DNA of 64,000 nucleotides from positions 2,727,501-2,791,500 of the forward strand of contig NZ_CP087588.1 in the NCBI RefSeq assembly GCF_020985305.1, written 5' to 3'. This document shows positions 8,424 through 17,331 of the stretch, piece by piece (positions within the stretch are counted from its first letter, which is position 1; the number at the start of each line of letters is the position of its first letter). The notes under the pieces are model-generated. The model had not been told where the DNA came from and did not search any database. It saw nothing but the letters and a program-made list of their open reading frames with translations. The DNA is from Croceicoccus sp. Ery15. GTDB lineage: Bacteria; Pseudomonadota; Alphaproteobacteria; Sphingomonadales; Sphingomonadaceae. Position numbers and translations under genes: made by a program.

Positions 8424-9482
8424 ATGAACGACACCACCGCGCAGCCCTCTCCGCTGGGCACATTCGAAAGATATCTGTCGGTCTGGGTGCTGGCCGCCAT
8501 TCTGGCGGGGCTGGCGCTGGGGCTGGTCGCGCCCGATCTGGTCGGCGTTCTGGCCGGGCTGGAATATGCATCGGTCAACTTCGTGGTCGCCGTGCTGATC
8601 TGGGCAATGATCTATCCGATGATGGTGGGCGTCGATTTTGCCAGCGTGAAACATATCGGCCGCAAGCCCAAGGGGCTGATCGTGACCCTGGTGGTGAACT
8701 GGCTGATCAAGCCCTTCACCATGGCGGCACTGGCAGTGCTGTTCTTCGATTATCTCTATGCCGGATTGATGTCCGACAGCGCAGCCGACCAGTATATCGC
8801 GGGCCTTGTCATTCTGGGGGCAGCGCCGTGTACGGCCATGGTGTTCGTATGGTCGCAACTGGTGCGCGGCGACCCCGCCTATACGCTGGTGCAGGTATCG
8901 GTGAACGATCTGGTGATGATCGTCGCCTTTGCGCCCATCGTCGCGCTGCTGCTGGGCGTGACCGATATTGTCGTGCCTTGGGAAACCCTGCTGCTCTCCG
9001 TCGTGCTGTATGTCGTGATCCCGCTGGCGGCGGGCGCGCTGACCCGGCGGCGGGTGATCGCGCGCCACGGCGGCGATATCGCGTCGGTCGATTCGTTCAC
9101 CGCGCGGTTGAAGCCATGGTCGATCGTCGGCTTGCTGGCCACGGTGATCCTGCTATTCGCGTTTCAGGCGGGGACCATCGTGTCGAACCCGTTGCTGATC
9201 GTGCTGATCGCAATACCGATCATCCTGCAATCCTACGGCATTTTCGCCATCGCCTATGCCGCGGCCAAGGCATGGAGGATCCCGCATAACATCGCCGCGC
9301 CTTGCGCCCTGATCGGCACGTCGAACTTCTTTGAACTGGCCGTCGCAGTCGCCATCGGCCTGTTCGGCCTGTCGAGCGGGGCAGCGCTGGCCACGGTGGT
9401 CGGCGTTCTGGTCGAAGTGCCCGTCATGCTGTCGCTGGTCGCCCTTGCCAACCGCACGCGCGGCGCATTTCCGGCGGAATGA
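8424..9482 (+). CDS. acr3: Arsenite efflux permease, ACR3 family
   Basis: Inner-membrane carrier of 352 aa that expels arsenite. About ten hydrophobic segments are visible. The conserved functional Cys lies at residue 136 within [14 protein letters not shown], the fourth-helix signature of ACR3 pumps, and VNDLVMI and [15 protein letters not shown] are further conserved segments. It is the third gene of arsR-arsC-acr3, 25 nt behind arsC with AGGA before the start. No arsH, arsA or metallochaperone gene is present, so this is a minimal operon. Confidence 0.95.
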   Translation: MNDTTAQPSPLGTFERYLSVWVLAAILAGLALGLVAPDLVGVLAGLEYASVNFVVAVLIWAMIYPMMVGVDFASVKHIGRKPKGLIVTLVVNWLIKPFTMAALAVLFFDYLYAGLMSDSAADQYIAGLVILGAAPCTAMVFVWSQLVRGDPAYTLVQVSVNDLVMIVAFAPIVALLLGVTDIVVPWETLLLSVVLYVVIPLAAGALTRRRVIARHGGDIASVDSFTARLKPWSIVGLLATVILLFAFQAGTIVSNPLLIVLIAIPIILQSYGIFAIAYAAAKAWRIPHNIAAPCALIGTSNFFELAVAVAIGLFGLSSGAALATVVGVLVEVPVMLSLVALANRTRGAFPAE

Positions 9483-9489
9483 CGGGCAA

Positions 9490-9566
9490 TGGCGCACCCA
9501 AGAGGATTCGAACCTCTGGCCTCTGCCTTCGGAGGGCAGCGCTCTATCCAGCTGAGCTATGGGTGC
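9490..9566 (-). tRNA. tRNA-Arg (CCG)
   Basis: Reading the minus strand gives a full cloverleaf: acceptor GCACCCA/TGGGTGC, D arm GCTC...GAGC, anticodon stem CTGCC/GGCAG around the loop CTCCGAA, and T arm AGAGG/CCTCT around TTCGAAT. The anticodon CCG is at 9532-9530. The CCA end is encoded (9492-9490). It lies 7 nt past the end of acr3 and is convergent with it. Confidence 0.97.
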
Positions 9567-9703
9567 TTGATGTGCCGGGTGGCAGGCGCTTAGCAGCAGC
9601 CCCAGCACGGCGCCAGCCCCTTTTGACGGTGTGGCGGTAAAGACCGCCCGAACGGTACCCCGCGATTCTGCCCTGTTCTGATACAGGGGTAGCCAGCAGG
9701 GCC

Positions 9704-9721
9704 GGAATTAAGAGGAATTAA
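9704..9721. repeat. Phased direct repeat GGAATTAA
   Basis: Two identical GGAATTAA octamers at 9704-9711 and 9714-9721 are exactly 10 bp apart, one helical turn, 27 nt before the hypothetical gene at 9749. The spacing suits two protein contacts on one DNA face. TTAA-N6-TTAA is one base short of a CtrA box. No regulator is assigned. Confidence 0.4.
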
Positions 9722-9748
9722 ACCGTTCCTGCCGCATGGGATTCGGTC

Positions 9749-10138
9749 ATGAACGCAATGCCCGAATTCGCCCATGACTTCGACCATGCCGGTCCGGACG
9801 GCCAGTCCCGTACTGCGGCACCTGCCCGTGACGGCGGGACCGATCCGCTTGCCCCGCGCTGGGCGGCGATGCATCGGGCGGCGGGGGCCCTGGCCGCGCT
9901 GACAGGCTCCAGCGTTCCGGGGACCGAGCGTCATGCCAATCTGTACCCCGTCGCCATGCCCGAAGGGCGCAGCGCCGCGATGGAGGCGGTTCTGGGCGAT
10001 CTGTGCTCCATGCTGGAAACCGGCCTTTACGCCGTGTTGCAGGCCCGCGAACATGGCGCCGACGGCAAGATCGCGGCTCGCGCCCTGCTCGCCCGGTTCG
10101 AACGCGAACGTGGACGTTTGACCGGAAACACGCACTAA
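9749..10138 (+). CDS. Hypothetical protein
   Basis: I do not recognise this 129-aa protein. It is mostly hydrophilic, with a disordered acidic and Gly-rich first third and then two likely helical stretches (RWAAMHRAAGALAALTGS and AVLGDLCSMLETGLYAVLQ). It has no signal peptide, membrane segment or cofactor motif. An alternative ATG is at 9758. It stands alone between tRNA-Arg and mmcB, 40 nt upstream of the latter. Codon use matches the neighbours, so it is likely a real vertically inherited gene. Confidence 0.6.
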   Translation: MNAMPEFAHDFDHAGPDGQSRTAAPARDGGTDPLAPRWAAMHRAAGALAALTGSSVPGTERHANLYPVAMPEGRSAAMEAVLGDLCSMLETGLYAVLQAREHGADGKIAARALLARFERERGRLTGNTH

Positions 10139-10178
10139 GCCGCTTGCCCGTTCTCTTTATGTTCACTACGCTGCGGGC

Positions 10179-10676
10179 ATGGTTGATTCGCCGCTCGCTA
10201 CCGTTGCTGCCGTAAATTCTCCGCATCTGTCGGGCGATGTCGCGCGGGGGATTTGCCGGCTGTTCGCGCGCAACGATATCTGGTGCATCCCCGAAATGAT
10301 GCTGCCCGGCGGCCGCCGCGCCGATCTGATGGGCGTGGATGCCAAGGGGCATATCGTCATTGTCGAGATCAAGGTCGCCCGCGGCGATTTGCTGGGCGAT
10401 GCGAAATGGCCCGATTACCTCGATTTCTGCGACCGGTTCTTCTGGGGCCTGTCGCCCGACCTCGACCGCGCCTGTCTTGAGGGGGAGAATTTCCTGCCCG
10501 ACCGCTGCGGGGTGATCGTGGCCGACGGTTACGATGCCGAAATCCTGCGCCCCGCTCCGCTGCAAAAGCTGGCACCGGCACGGCGCAAGGCGCAGGTCGA
10601 ACGGCTGGCCCGCGCTGCCATGCGCCGGCGACAGGTTGAGATTGACAGCGCCTGTGCGCAATGGGGCGGGGATTAG
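10179..10676 (+). CDS. mmcB: MmcB-family DNA repair protein
   Basis: Small 165-aa nuclease-like protein. In Caulobacter MmcB is known as an SOS-linked factor for mitomycin C resistance; that role is carried over by similarity. A PD-(D/E)XK-like core is visible: GGRRADLMGVDAKGHIVIVEIK supplies the Asp and the E-x-K, followed by WPDYLDFCDRFFWGL, typical of the family (PF06319). I see no clear SOS box upstream. It is transcribed alone or with the preceding hypothetical gene. Confidence 0.85.
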   Translation: MVDSPLATVAAVNSPHLSGDVARGICRLFARNDIWCIPEMMLPGGRRADLMGVDAKGHIVIVEIKVARGDLLGDAKWPDYLDFCDRFFWGLSPDLDRACLEGENFLPDRCGVIVADGYDAEILRPAPLQKLAPARRKAQVERLARAAMRRRQVEIDSACAQWGGD

Positions 10677-10790
10677 GGGCGCTCGTCAGGATTGGCCTGA
10701 ACGGCGTTGGTTCCGTGTCGGACCCGCCACAGTTTTCCCCCGATTCACCGTTGCTTGCCGCACATCTGGCCGATGCGAAGCGCCCGCGCT

Positions 10791-11570
10791 ATGGACCGCT
10801 CCATGGCTTTCGATGCCGCCCCTGACGCCGGAATCCTCGCCGGAATCCTCGCCGCCATGTTCTCGGTGCTGGCGATGATCGCGATTGTCGCGCTGCGCTA
10901 TGTACTGGCCAGCGGCATGTTCGCGTGGGCGACCCGTTCGGCCCGGCCCGGCCTCTATCGCGGATTGAACCCGCAAATCCGGCAGGAAATCCGCTGGTCG
11001 CTTGTTTCCGCCGCGATTTATGGCGCGCCCGCGGGCATCGTCGCATGGGGCTGGCAGGCCCATGGCTGGACGCGGATCTATACCGATCCCGATGCCTTTC
11101 CGCTGTGGTGGATGCCGGTGTCGCTGGCGCTCTATCTGGTGGCGCATGACAGCTGGTTCTACTGGACCCATCGCGCCATGCATCATCCGCGCATCTTTCG
11201 CGTGGCCCATGCCGTTCACCACGCCAGCCGCCCGCCGACTGCATGGGCCGCAATGGCCTTTCACCCGTGGGAGGCGGTTACCGGTGCCATCGTGATTCCC
11301 GCCCTGGTCTTCGTCATTCCGATCCATGCGGGCGTGCTGGGCGCAGTGCTGGCGATTATGACCGTCATGGGCGTCACCAACCATATGGGGTGGGAGGTTT
11401 TTCCCCGCCGCCTCGTCCGCTCACCCATTGGCGGCGGGCTGATCACGGCCAGCCACCACCAGCTTCACCACGATCGATATCGCTGTAATTACGGCCTTTA
11501 TTTCCGGTTCTGGGATCGCCTGTGCGGAACCGACCGGGGCCTTGCGGCAGAAGGATGGGACGCGAAATGA
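10791..11570 (+). CDS. Sterol desaturase / fatty acid hydroxylase family protein
   Basis: Integral-membrane di-iron hydroxylase of 259 aa. The histidine clusters expected to bind iron are present: HDSWFYWTHRAMHH, HAVHH and HHQLHHDR, set among about five hydrophobic segments. The substrate is unknown; relatives act on sterols, carotenoids or acyl chains. The start is uncertain (ATG at 10791 or 10803, frame open further upstream). Its stop overlaps the next start as ATGA, which couples it to the DUF2141 protein and suggests a joint task. Confidence 0.86.
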   Translation: MDRSMAFDAAPDAGILAGILAAMFSVLAMIAIVALRYVLASGMFAWATRSARPGLYRGLNPQIRQEIRWSLVSAAIYGAPAGIVAWGWQAHGWTRIYTDPDAFPLWWMPVSLALYLVAHDSWFYWTHRAMHHPRIFRVAHAVHHASRPPTAWAAMAFHPWEAVTGAIVIPALVFVIPIHAGVLGAVLAIMTVMGVTNHMGWEVFPRRLVRSPIGGGLITASHHQLHHDRYRCNYGLYFRFWDRLCGTDRGLAAEGWDAK

Positions 11571-12013
11571 TTTCACGATGGCTTGCAGCACCCGTCGCGG
11601 GCCTGTTGCTGACTTCGGGTGCGAATGCCGGATCGGCGGCGCAAACGGGGTCGATCCACGTCACCGTTACCGACCTGCGCTCGACCAAGGGAGAGGTGCA
11701 TGCCTGCCTTGCCCCCACACGCGACAGCTTTCCCGATTGCGAAAAAGGCGCGGTCCGCACGCTGACCCTGCCTGCATCGCAGCATCTGGAATTCACCTTC
11801 AGCAACGTGCCCAACGGCCGCTATGCCATTGCGCTGATGCATGACGAAAATGCGAACGGCAAGATCGACAAGGCGCTGCTGATCCCGCGTGAAGGGTTCG
11901 GCTTTTCGCGCGACGCGCCCTTGCGGATGGGGCCGCCCAGCTTCAAGGATGCCGCCTTTGACGTGGACGGCAAGGGTATCAACCAGTCGATCCGCATGCG
12001 CTATATCATCTAG
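11567..12013 (+). CDS. DUF2141 domain secreted protein
   Basis: Exported protein of 148 aa with a signal peptide (LAAPVAGLLLTSGANAGSAA). The mature part is a DUF2141 beta-sandwich: IHVTVTDLRSTKGEVHACL near its start, and NVPNGRYAIALMHDENANGKID, which looks like a calcium-type loop. Function unknown. It overlaps the hydroxylase stop by 4 nt. The conserved pairing of these two families suggests a periplasmic partner, but that is inference. Confidence 0.83.
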   Translation: MISRWLAAPVAGLLLTSGANAGSAAQTGSIHVTVTDLRSTKGEVHACLAPTRDSFPDCEKGAVRTLTLPASQHLEFTFSNVPNGRYAIALMHDENANGKIDKALLIPREGFGFSRDAPLRMGPPSFKDAAFDVDGKGINQSIRMRYII

Positions 12014-12025
12014 GGTCGTATCCTT

Positions 12026-12904
12026 ATGCCTGCCAATCTGCCCATCGTCCGCTCTGCTCTGTCCATGCCCGGTTCCAATGCCCGCGCGCTGGAAAAATCG
12101 CGTGCGCTTGGCTGCGACTGCGTGATCTTCGACCTTGAAGACGCCGTCGCCGCCGAAAAAAAGGTGGAGGCGCGGGCCATGGTGGCGCAGACGCTGGCCG
12201 ATGGAGGGCTGGAACCGCGCTTTCGCGTGGTGCGGATCAACCCGATCGACGGCGAATGGGGCGCAGACGATTTGCGCGCCCTGTCGCGCGCGCCGCTCGA
12301 TGCCATTCTGGTGCCCAAGGTATCCTCTGCCGGTGATGTAGAGGCGATTGCCGGCGCCATGGCGACAGCGGGCTATGGCGCCGATGTCGCGCTATGGGTG
12401 ATGATCGAAACGGCGGCGTCGGTGCTGGCGCTGGAACGGATTGCGCAAATGGCCGCGACCACGCCATTGGGCGGGCTGGTGCTGGGCGCGAACGATCTGT
12501 CCAAGGAAACCGGCATGTTGCGCACCGTCGGGCGCGAGGCGCTGGTCCCCGTTCTGTCGCAATGCGTGATGGCCGCGCGCGCCCACGGCCTGGTCGCGAT
12601 CGACAGCGTGCTGAACGCGATCGGAGAGGACGAGCGGCTGCATGGCGAATGCCGACAGGGCCGCATGTTCGGTTTCGACGGCAAGATGCTGATCCACCCG
12701 TCGCAGATCGACGCTGCCAACACGGCCTTTGCCCCTTCCCCTGACGCTCTGGCCGAGGCGGAGGCGATCGTCGCGGCCTTTGCCGACCCCGCCAATGCGG
12801 GCAAGGCCGTCGTCACCGTCAACGGCCAGATGGTCGAAGAACTGCACCGCGACGAGGCAAGCGCCCTGATCGCCCGCGCAAAGGCCATCGCCGCGCGCGG
12901 CTGA
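12026..12904 (+). CDS. CitE-like CoA ester lyase (HpcH/HpaI aldolase family)
   Basis: TIM-barrel lyase of 292 aa related to CitE, malyl-CoA lyases and citramalyl-CoA lyase. Recognisable parts are RSALSMPGSNARALEKSRAL at the N-terminus, DCVIFDLEDAV with the metal-binding acidic residues, VMIETAASVLALE, GANDLSKETG, and GKMLIHPSQIDAAN near the C-terminus. No other citrate lyase subunit is present, so it is a stand-alone enzyme acting on a free CoA ester; the exact substrate cannot be told. It starts 12 nt after the DUF2141 gene and is probably in the same operon. Confidence 0.88.
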   Translation: MPANLPIVRSALSMPGSNARALEKSRALGCDCVIFDLEDAVAAEKKVEARAMVAQTLADGGLEPRFRVVRINPIDGEWGADDLRALSRAPLDAILVPKVSSAGDVEAIAGAMATAGYGADVALWVMIETAASVLALERIAQMAATTPLGGLVLGANDLSKETGMLRTVGREALVPVLSQCVMAARAHGLVAIDSVLNAIGEDERLHGECRQGRMFGFDGKMLIHPSQIDAANTAFAPSPDALAEAEAIVAAFADPANAGKAVVTVNGQMVEELHRDEASALIARAKAIAARG

Positions 12905-12925
12905 AACGCGCTGCAAATGCGAAAT

Positions 12926-12940
12926 TTAACCGATTGTTTA
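12926..12940. promoter_or_regulatory. CtrA-box-like site (TTAA-N7-TTTA)
   Basis: TTAA at 12926-12929, seven bases, then TTTA at 12937-12940, with seven of eight bases matching the alphaproteobacterial CtrA consensus TTAA-N7-TTAA. It lies 81 nt before the PAS-like gene at 13022. Assignment is by pattern only. Confidence 0.4.
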
Positions 12941-13021
12941 CCTCTATGCGCGAGTCTGGAGGCCGTGGGGACTCGCACCGTGCGTGACCGCTGCTGATCG
13001 ATTCGAGGGGGACGTCACTGC

Positions 13022-13870
13022 ATGGATACGCTGCGCTTCTTCGGCGATGTCGGCGCGCCGGATGCACTTTGTCCCGATGATCCACTCGATCTGACCGGTT
13101 TCGAACATTTCGCCGAGGCAGAGGCGGAGGCCAACGCCTGCCACGCGCCCCCGCCCGCCATCGGGCAGGACGAACGCCGCATGCAGGTGCGCGCCTATAA
13201 TTACTGGGCCGGATTGCTGGGCGAGGATGATTTTCCCGAAATCTACCGGCTGGACCCGCAAGGCCATCCCGATTTCGGACCCTATTCGGTGCTGCTCGAC
13301 CTGTCGGAGGATCACAGCGATCCGCGCATCGTGCATCTGGGCAGATCGCTGGCACGTGCCTGCGGCTGCGCGCTGGGCGAACAATCGGCGCGCCTGTCCG
13401 ACGTTCCGGGCAACAGCCTGCTGACACGCATTACCGACCATTACAGCGAGCTGCTGGCCAACCGCGCCCCCATCGGGTTCGAGGCGGAATTCGCCTCCGG
13501 TCCCGAACGGCTGGCGATCTATCGCGGCATATTGCTGCCCTTTTCGTCGAACGGGCACGAGATCGATCACGTCTATGGCGTGCTCAACTGGAAGGAGCTG
13601 GCCGATGGCGATGTCGCCGGATCGCTTCCCGCTTCGGTAGAGCTGGCCTGCCCCTCTGCCGAAACCGAAACGCCATGGGGCGAAGCGGTGGCAGAGCCGG
13701 TGGCCGAACGGCTGCGGTCGATCACGCCCGCGGGTTTCGATACGCTTTCTGCGGACGGGCCCGAATTCACCCTGCTGATGGCTCGCCGCCTCAGCTCGGG
13801 CAATGTCGTGTTGCTGGGCGAACTGCCCTATGACCGTGACGGGGTCGAACGCGCCGCACAAGGGCTGTAG
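13022..13870 (+). CDS. PAS-like domain protein, uncharacterised
   Basis: Soluble 282-aa protein without signal peptide. The stretch MQVRAYNYWAGLLGEDDFPE followed by FGPYSVLLDL resembles the short alphaproteobacterial PAS-type family PF07310, which would place a sensor fold at about residues 58-190. No output domain is visible, so it would act through a partner. The C-terminal 70 residues are poorly conserved in appearance. A strong GAGGGGGA at about 13006-13013 supports the ATG. A CtrA-like box lies upstream. The family call is tentative. Confidence 0.65.
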   Translation: MDTLRFFGDVGAPDALCPDDPLDLTGFEHFAEAEAEANACHAPPPAIGQDERRMQVRAYNYWAGLLGEDDFPEIYRLDPQGHPDFGPYSVLLDLSEDHSDPRIVHLGRSLARACGCALGEQSARLSDVPGNSLLTRITDHYSELLANRAPIGFEAEFASGPERLAIYRGILLPFSSNGHEIDHVYGVLNWKELADGDVAGSLPASVELACPSAETETPWGEAVAEPVAERLRSITPAGFDTLSADGPEFTLLMARRLSSGNVVLLGELPYDRDGVERAAQGL

Positions 13871-13938
13871 GCCCGCGCCAATTTCCGACCGCTGCAGCCG
13901 TTGACCCGACTGTCGCGACCATGCACGGTCGTTGCTCT

Positions 13939-15039
13939 ATGCCGCTGCTCAGAACGCCGCCCGTCATATTCCCCTTTTTCGGCCATCGCAGCGTGACACG
14001 GCTGCGTATCGCGGGCCGCGCCCTTCGCAACCGTCCACCCCGCTGGGACCACGATTCGCGGCTGGCCAAAATGCGCGCGCTCGCTTCGCATTTCGCCTCG
14101 CGCGAATATGCGGGGCTGCCGATCCAGCTCGAAATACGCGCCCCTTCGGGCGAAAGCTCGCTCCACGCCGGTTTCACCGATGACGAGGGTTATCTGGATT
14201 TCGACCTGCCGCTCGAAAACTGGGCGATGCCGCGGCAGACCGAATGGGAGACCATCTGCTTTACATGGAACGACGGCGAAGGGGCGCAATCGGCAGAGGG
14301 CTATGTGTTGGCCCCCGGCGAGGACAGCGATCTGGCGGTGATATCCGACATCGACGATACGATCATCGAAACGGGAATCACGGGTGGATTCCGCTCCGTT
14401 CTCAGGAACTGGCAGCGGATTCTGGCGCAAATGCCCGCCGAACGGGTGCAAGTGCCCGGGTCCGACCGGTTCTATGGCGCGCTATCGGGCGGGCTGTTGC
14501 CGGCAGCTGCGGGCAAGCATCTGCCCGCCACGCGCCATCCGTTCTTTTATGTCTCGTCCAGCCCGTGGAACCTGTTCGCCTATCTCACCACTTTCATCCA
14601 AAGCCGCGGCCTGCCGCTCGGCCCGCTGGAACTGCGCGATTGGGGCCTGAACCGCGAGACGTTCGGATCGGCCAGCCATGGCAGGCACAAGGTGCTGGCC
14701 ATGCAACGCCTGCTCGACTTTTATCCGGACCTGCGTTTCGCACTGATCGGCGACGATACGCAGGGCGATCTGGTCGCGTTTGCGCAAATCGTCCTGGCCC
14801 GCCCTGATCGCATCGCCGCGATCTTCATCCGGCAAGCGGGCGAGGCGCATTCGCCAGAGGAAGAGCAGGCCAAGGCCGATATCGGGCGCGCGGGCGTGCC
14901 GCTGTGGCTGGGCAGCGAGTATGATATGGGGCGGCAATTTCTGGACCGCATCGGCCTGGCCCACGATCATGAGGCGGAGCGCATTGTCGAAACCGTAAGC
15001 GAAACCGGCAGCGGCAGCGGGTCCGGCCAGACCGAATAA
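13939..15039 (+). CDS. DUF2183 / App1-type phosphatidate phosphatase-like protein
   Basis: HAD-like phosphatase of 366 aa. The catalytic DxDxT motif appears as VISDIDDTIIETGI, followed by FFYVSSSPWNLF (second motif Ser) and FALIGDDTQGD (acidic motif), the arrangement of yeast App1 and lipin-like enzymes. The substrate may be phosphatidate, but in bacteria this is untested for most members. The N-terminal 130 residues form a beta-rich domain (LPIQLEIRAPSGES). A Gly/Ser repeat (GSGSGSG) sits at the extreme C-terminus. Start is uncertain; an ATG at 13921 is also in frame. Confidence 0.83.
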   Translation: MPLLRTPPVIFPFFGHRSVTRLRIAGRALRNRPPRWDHDSRLAKMRALASHFASREYAGLPIQLEIRAPSGESSLHAGFTDDEGYLDFDLPLENWAMPRQTEWETICFTWNDGEGAQSAEGYVLAPGEDSDLAVISDIDDTIIETGITGGFRSVLRNWQRILAQMPAERVQVPGSDRFYGALSGGLLPAAAGKHLPATRHPFFYVSSSPWNLFAYLTTFIQSRGLPLGPLELRDWGLNRETFGSASHGRHKVLAMQRLLDFYPDLRFALIGDDTQGDLVAFAQIVLARPDRIAAIFIRQAGEAHSPEEEQAKADIGRAGVPLWLGSEYDMGRQFLDRIGLAHDHEAERIVETVSETGSGSGSGQTE

Positions 15040-15105
15040 CGCGCGTCTTTCGCCCTTCAGCATGCGTTCACACCATTGTGGGCACGCCCTGCGATCACTA
15101 GAACA

Positions 15106-16512
15106 ATGGCCAACATGTCGCGTCCGAAACACTCTTCCGCTCCGTTGCGCCGTCTGGCGCGCGCCGCGATGTGGCTGTCCGCCCTGCTGGCGCTGGCGCT
15201 GTTTTCCGCGCGCCCTGCCATGGCGCAATCGATCCTGCGCGATGCCGAGACGGAGGAACTGTTCAAGGACATGTCCGCCCCGCTGATCGAAGCGGCAGGG
15301 CTGGAGCCTAATAATGTCGATGTCGTCATGGTCGGCGATCCGTCGGTCAATGCCTTCGTCGCGGGCGGGCAGGTCGTCTATATCCATGCGGGCCTGATCG
15401 GAGAGGCGGATAACGCGCTGCAGGTTCAGGGCGTGATCGCGCACGAGCTGGGCCATATCACCGGCGGCCATGTGATCGGCATCGGTCAGGGCGCGCAGGC
15501 GGCGACCAATATCTCGATCCTCTCGCTGCTGCTGGGCGTGGCGGCCGCGGCGGCCGGCGGCGGAGAGGCCGCGATGGGCGTGATGGCCGCGGGCCAGCAG
15601 GCGGCGATGGGCAAGTTTCTGGCCTTTACGCGCGGGCAGGAATCGGCGGCCGATCTAGCGGGTGCGCAATATCTGTCGGCAGCGGGCATGTCGGGGCGCG
15701 GCAGCATCGAATTTTTCCAGAAACTGCAACAGCTTGAACATCGCGCGGGCTATTTCGCCAAGTCCGAGGACACGTTCTATCGCACCCACCCCTTGTCGCG
15801 CGACCGTATCCAGACGCTGGAACATGTCTATATGCGCGACCCCGCGTGGGACCGGCCCAATAATGCGGATATCGAGGCGCGCTTCCGCCGCGTGAAGGCC
15901 AAGCTGTACGGCTATCTGGCCGATCCCAAGGATACGCTGGCCCATTATCCGGCCAGCGATACCAGCGTGCCTGCGCGCTATGCCCGCGCCTATGCCTATC
16001 ACAAGGAAGCGCGCGTCGACATGGCATTGAAAGAGGTGGACGCGCTGATCGCCACAGCGCCGCACGACCCCTATTTCCTCGAATTGCGCGGACAGGTCCT
16101 GCTGGAAGCGGGGCGGCCCGACGAATCGCTGGCGTCATTGCGCGAAGCGGTGGAAATCACGCGGTTCCAGCCGCTGATCGCGACCATGCTGGGCCATGCG
16201 CTGATCGCGACCGAGGACAAGGACCATTACGAAGAGGCGGAGCGCGTGCTGCGCGCATCGGTGGCCCGCGACCGTTACAATCCCACCGCATGGTATCTGC
16301 TGGGCCGCATCTATGACGCACAGGGCGATATGCCCCGCGCGCGTCTGGCCAGCGCGGAAAAGCAGATCATGACGGGCGATCCCGGCGCGGCGCTGCAAAA
16401 CGCGCAGGCCGCCAGCGCATCGCTGCCCGAATCGACGCCCGACTGGCTTCGCGCCAATGATATTGCCATGGAAGCGCGCGCGCAGATCGAACAACGATCG
16501 AAACGCCGCTGA
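15106..16512 (+). CDS. BepA/YfgC-like M48 periplasmic metalloprotease with TPR
   Basis: Periplasmic zinc protease expected to degrade or rescue misassembled outer-membrane proteins. In order: signal peptide ending in ARPAMAQ, M48 catalytic domain with HELGHITGGH (zinc histidines and catalytic Glu) and third ligand in GQESAADLAGAQYL, then a C-terminal TPR array from about residue 285 to the end. The size (468 aa) fits BepA. It opens a run of envelope genes: next come a DsbA-like protein and another M48 protein. Starts at 15076, 15106 and 15115 are possible. Confidence 0.9.
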   Translation: MANMSRPKHSSAPLRRLARAAMWLSALLALALFSARPAMAQSILRDAETEELFKDMSAPLIEAAGLEPNNVDVVMVGDPSVNAFVAGGQVVYIHAGLIGEADNALQVQGVIAHELGHITGGHVIGIGQGAQAATNISILSLLLGVAAAAAGGGEAAMGVMAAGQQAAMGKFLAFTRGQESAADLAGAQYLSAAGMSGRGSIEFFQKLQQLEHRAGYFAKSEDTFYRTHPLSRDRIQTLEHVYMRDPAWDRPNNADIEARFRRVKAKLYGYLADPKDTLAHYPASDTSVPARYARAYAYHKEARVDMALKEVDALIATAPHDPYFLELRGQVLLEAGRPDESLASLREAVEITRFQPLIATMLGHALIATEDKDHYEEAERVLRASVARDRYNPTAWYLLGRIYDAQGDMPRARLASAEKQIMTGDPGAALQNAQAASASLPESTPDWLRANDIAMEARAQIEQRSKRR

Positions 16513-16540
16513 CATCCGAAACGACAGGTCCCCATCCGCC

Positions 16541-17320
16541 ATGACTTTCCGCCTATCCCCGCTTCGCATCGTGCTGGTCGCCGCGCTTCTGGCCGTGGTG
16601 GTGCTGGGCGCATTCTGGGCCCTGCGCGCCAACGGGCCCGAGGATGCCGACGCCGATGCCAAGGCCACGATCGCCGCGGCGGGCTTCTCGGCAGAGCAGG
16701 AGGAAGCCATCGGCCTGATGGTGCGGCAATATATCCTCGAACATCCCGAAGTGCTGCCCGAGGCGATCGCCGAATTGCAGCGCCGCCAGACCACCGAACA
16801 GCTGGCCAATGCGGGCGACGGGCTGACCAAGGCTTTTCCCGGCGCGGTGCTGGGCAATCCCAAGGGCAGCAAGGTTCTGGTGGAATTCAGCGATTACGCC
16901 TGCGGCTATTGCCGCCAGTCGGTCGAGGATGTGAAAGCGCTGGTCGCGGCGGACAGCGACCTGCAAGTGGTGATCCGCGAATTCCCGATCCTCAGCCAAG
17001 GCTCGGTGGAAGCCGCCAAAATGGCGCTGGCCGCTGCGAAACAGGGCAAGTTCGAAGCCTTTCACGAAGCCATGTACGCACAGGGCCGTCCCACCGACGA
17101 TGCCATCGAACTGGCCGCGAAACAGGCGGGCCTCGACATGACCCGCGCCCGCGCCGATGCCGGCAGCGAGGACGTGGCGAAAGAGATCGAGGCCAATCGC
17201 GAATTCGCCCAGCAATTGCAGATCAGCGGCACGCCCGCATGGATCGCGGGCGATCAGGTGATGGAAGGCGCGGTCGGCCAGTCTGCCCTGCGCGTGGCGC
17301 TCTACCCCGAAAAGCGGTGA
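16541..17320 (+). CDS. DsbA-family thiol:disulfide oxidoreductase
   Basis: Membrane-anchored periplasmic protein of 259 aa. One N-terminal hydrophobic helix (IVLVAALLAVVVLGAFWAL) is followed by a helical segment and a thioredoxin-like domain whose active site is ACGYC, with the cis-Pro loop at SGTPAW. This is the ScsC/BdbD-like group; it could form or isomerise disulfides in envelope proteins. The ATG at 16541 lies 28 nt after the M48 gene, and the stop nearly meets the next start, so these are cotranscribed. Confidence 0.9.
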   Translation: MTFRLSPLRIVLVAALLAVVVLGAFWALRANGPEDADADAKATIAAAGFSAEQEEAIGLMVRQYILEHPEVLPEAIAELQRRQTTEQLANAGDGLTKAFPGAVLGNPKGSKVLVEFSDYACGYCRQSVEDVKALVAADSDLQVVIREFPILSQGSVEAAKMALAAAKQGKFEAFHEAMYAQGRPTDDAIELAAKQAGLDMTRARADAGSEDVAKEIEANREFAQQLQISGTPAWIAGDQVMEGAVGQSALRVALYPEKR

Positions 17321-17331
17321 CGCATCGCGCC

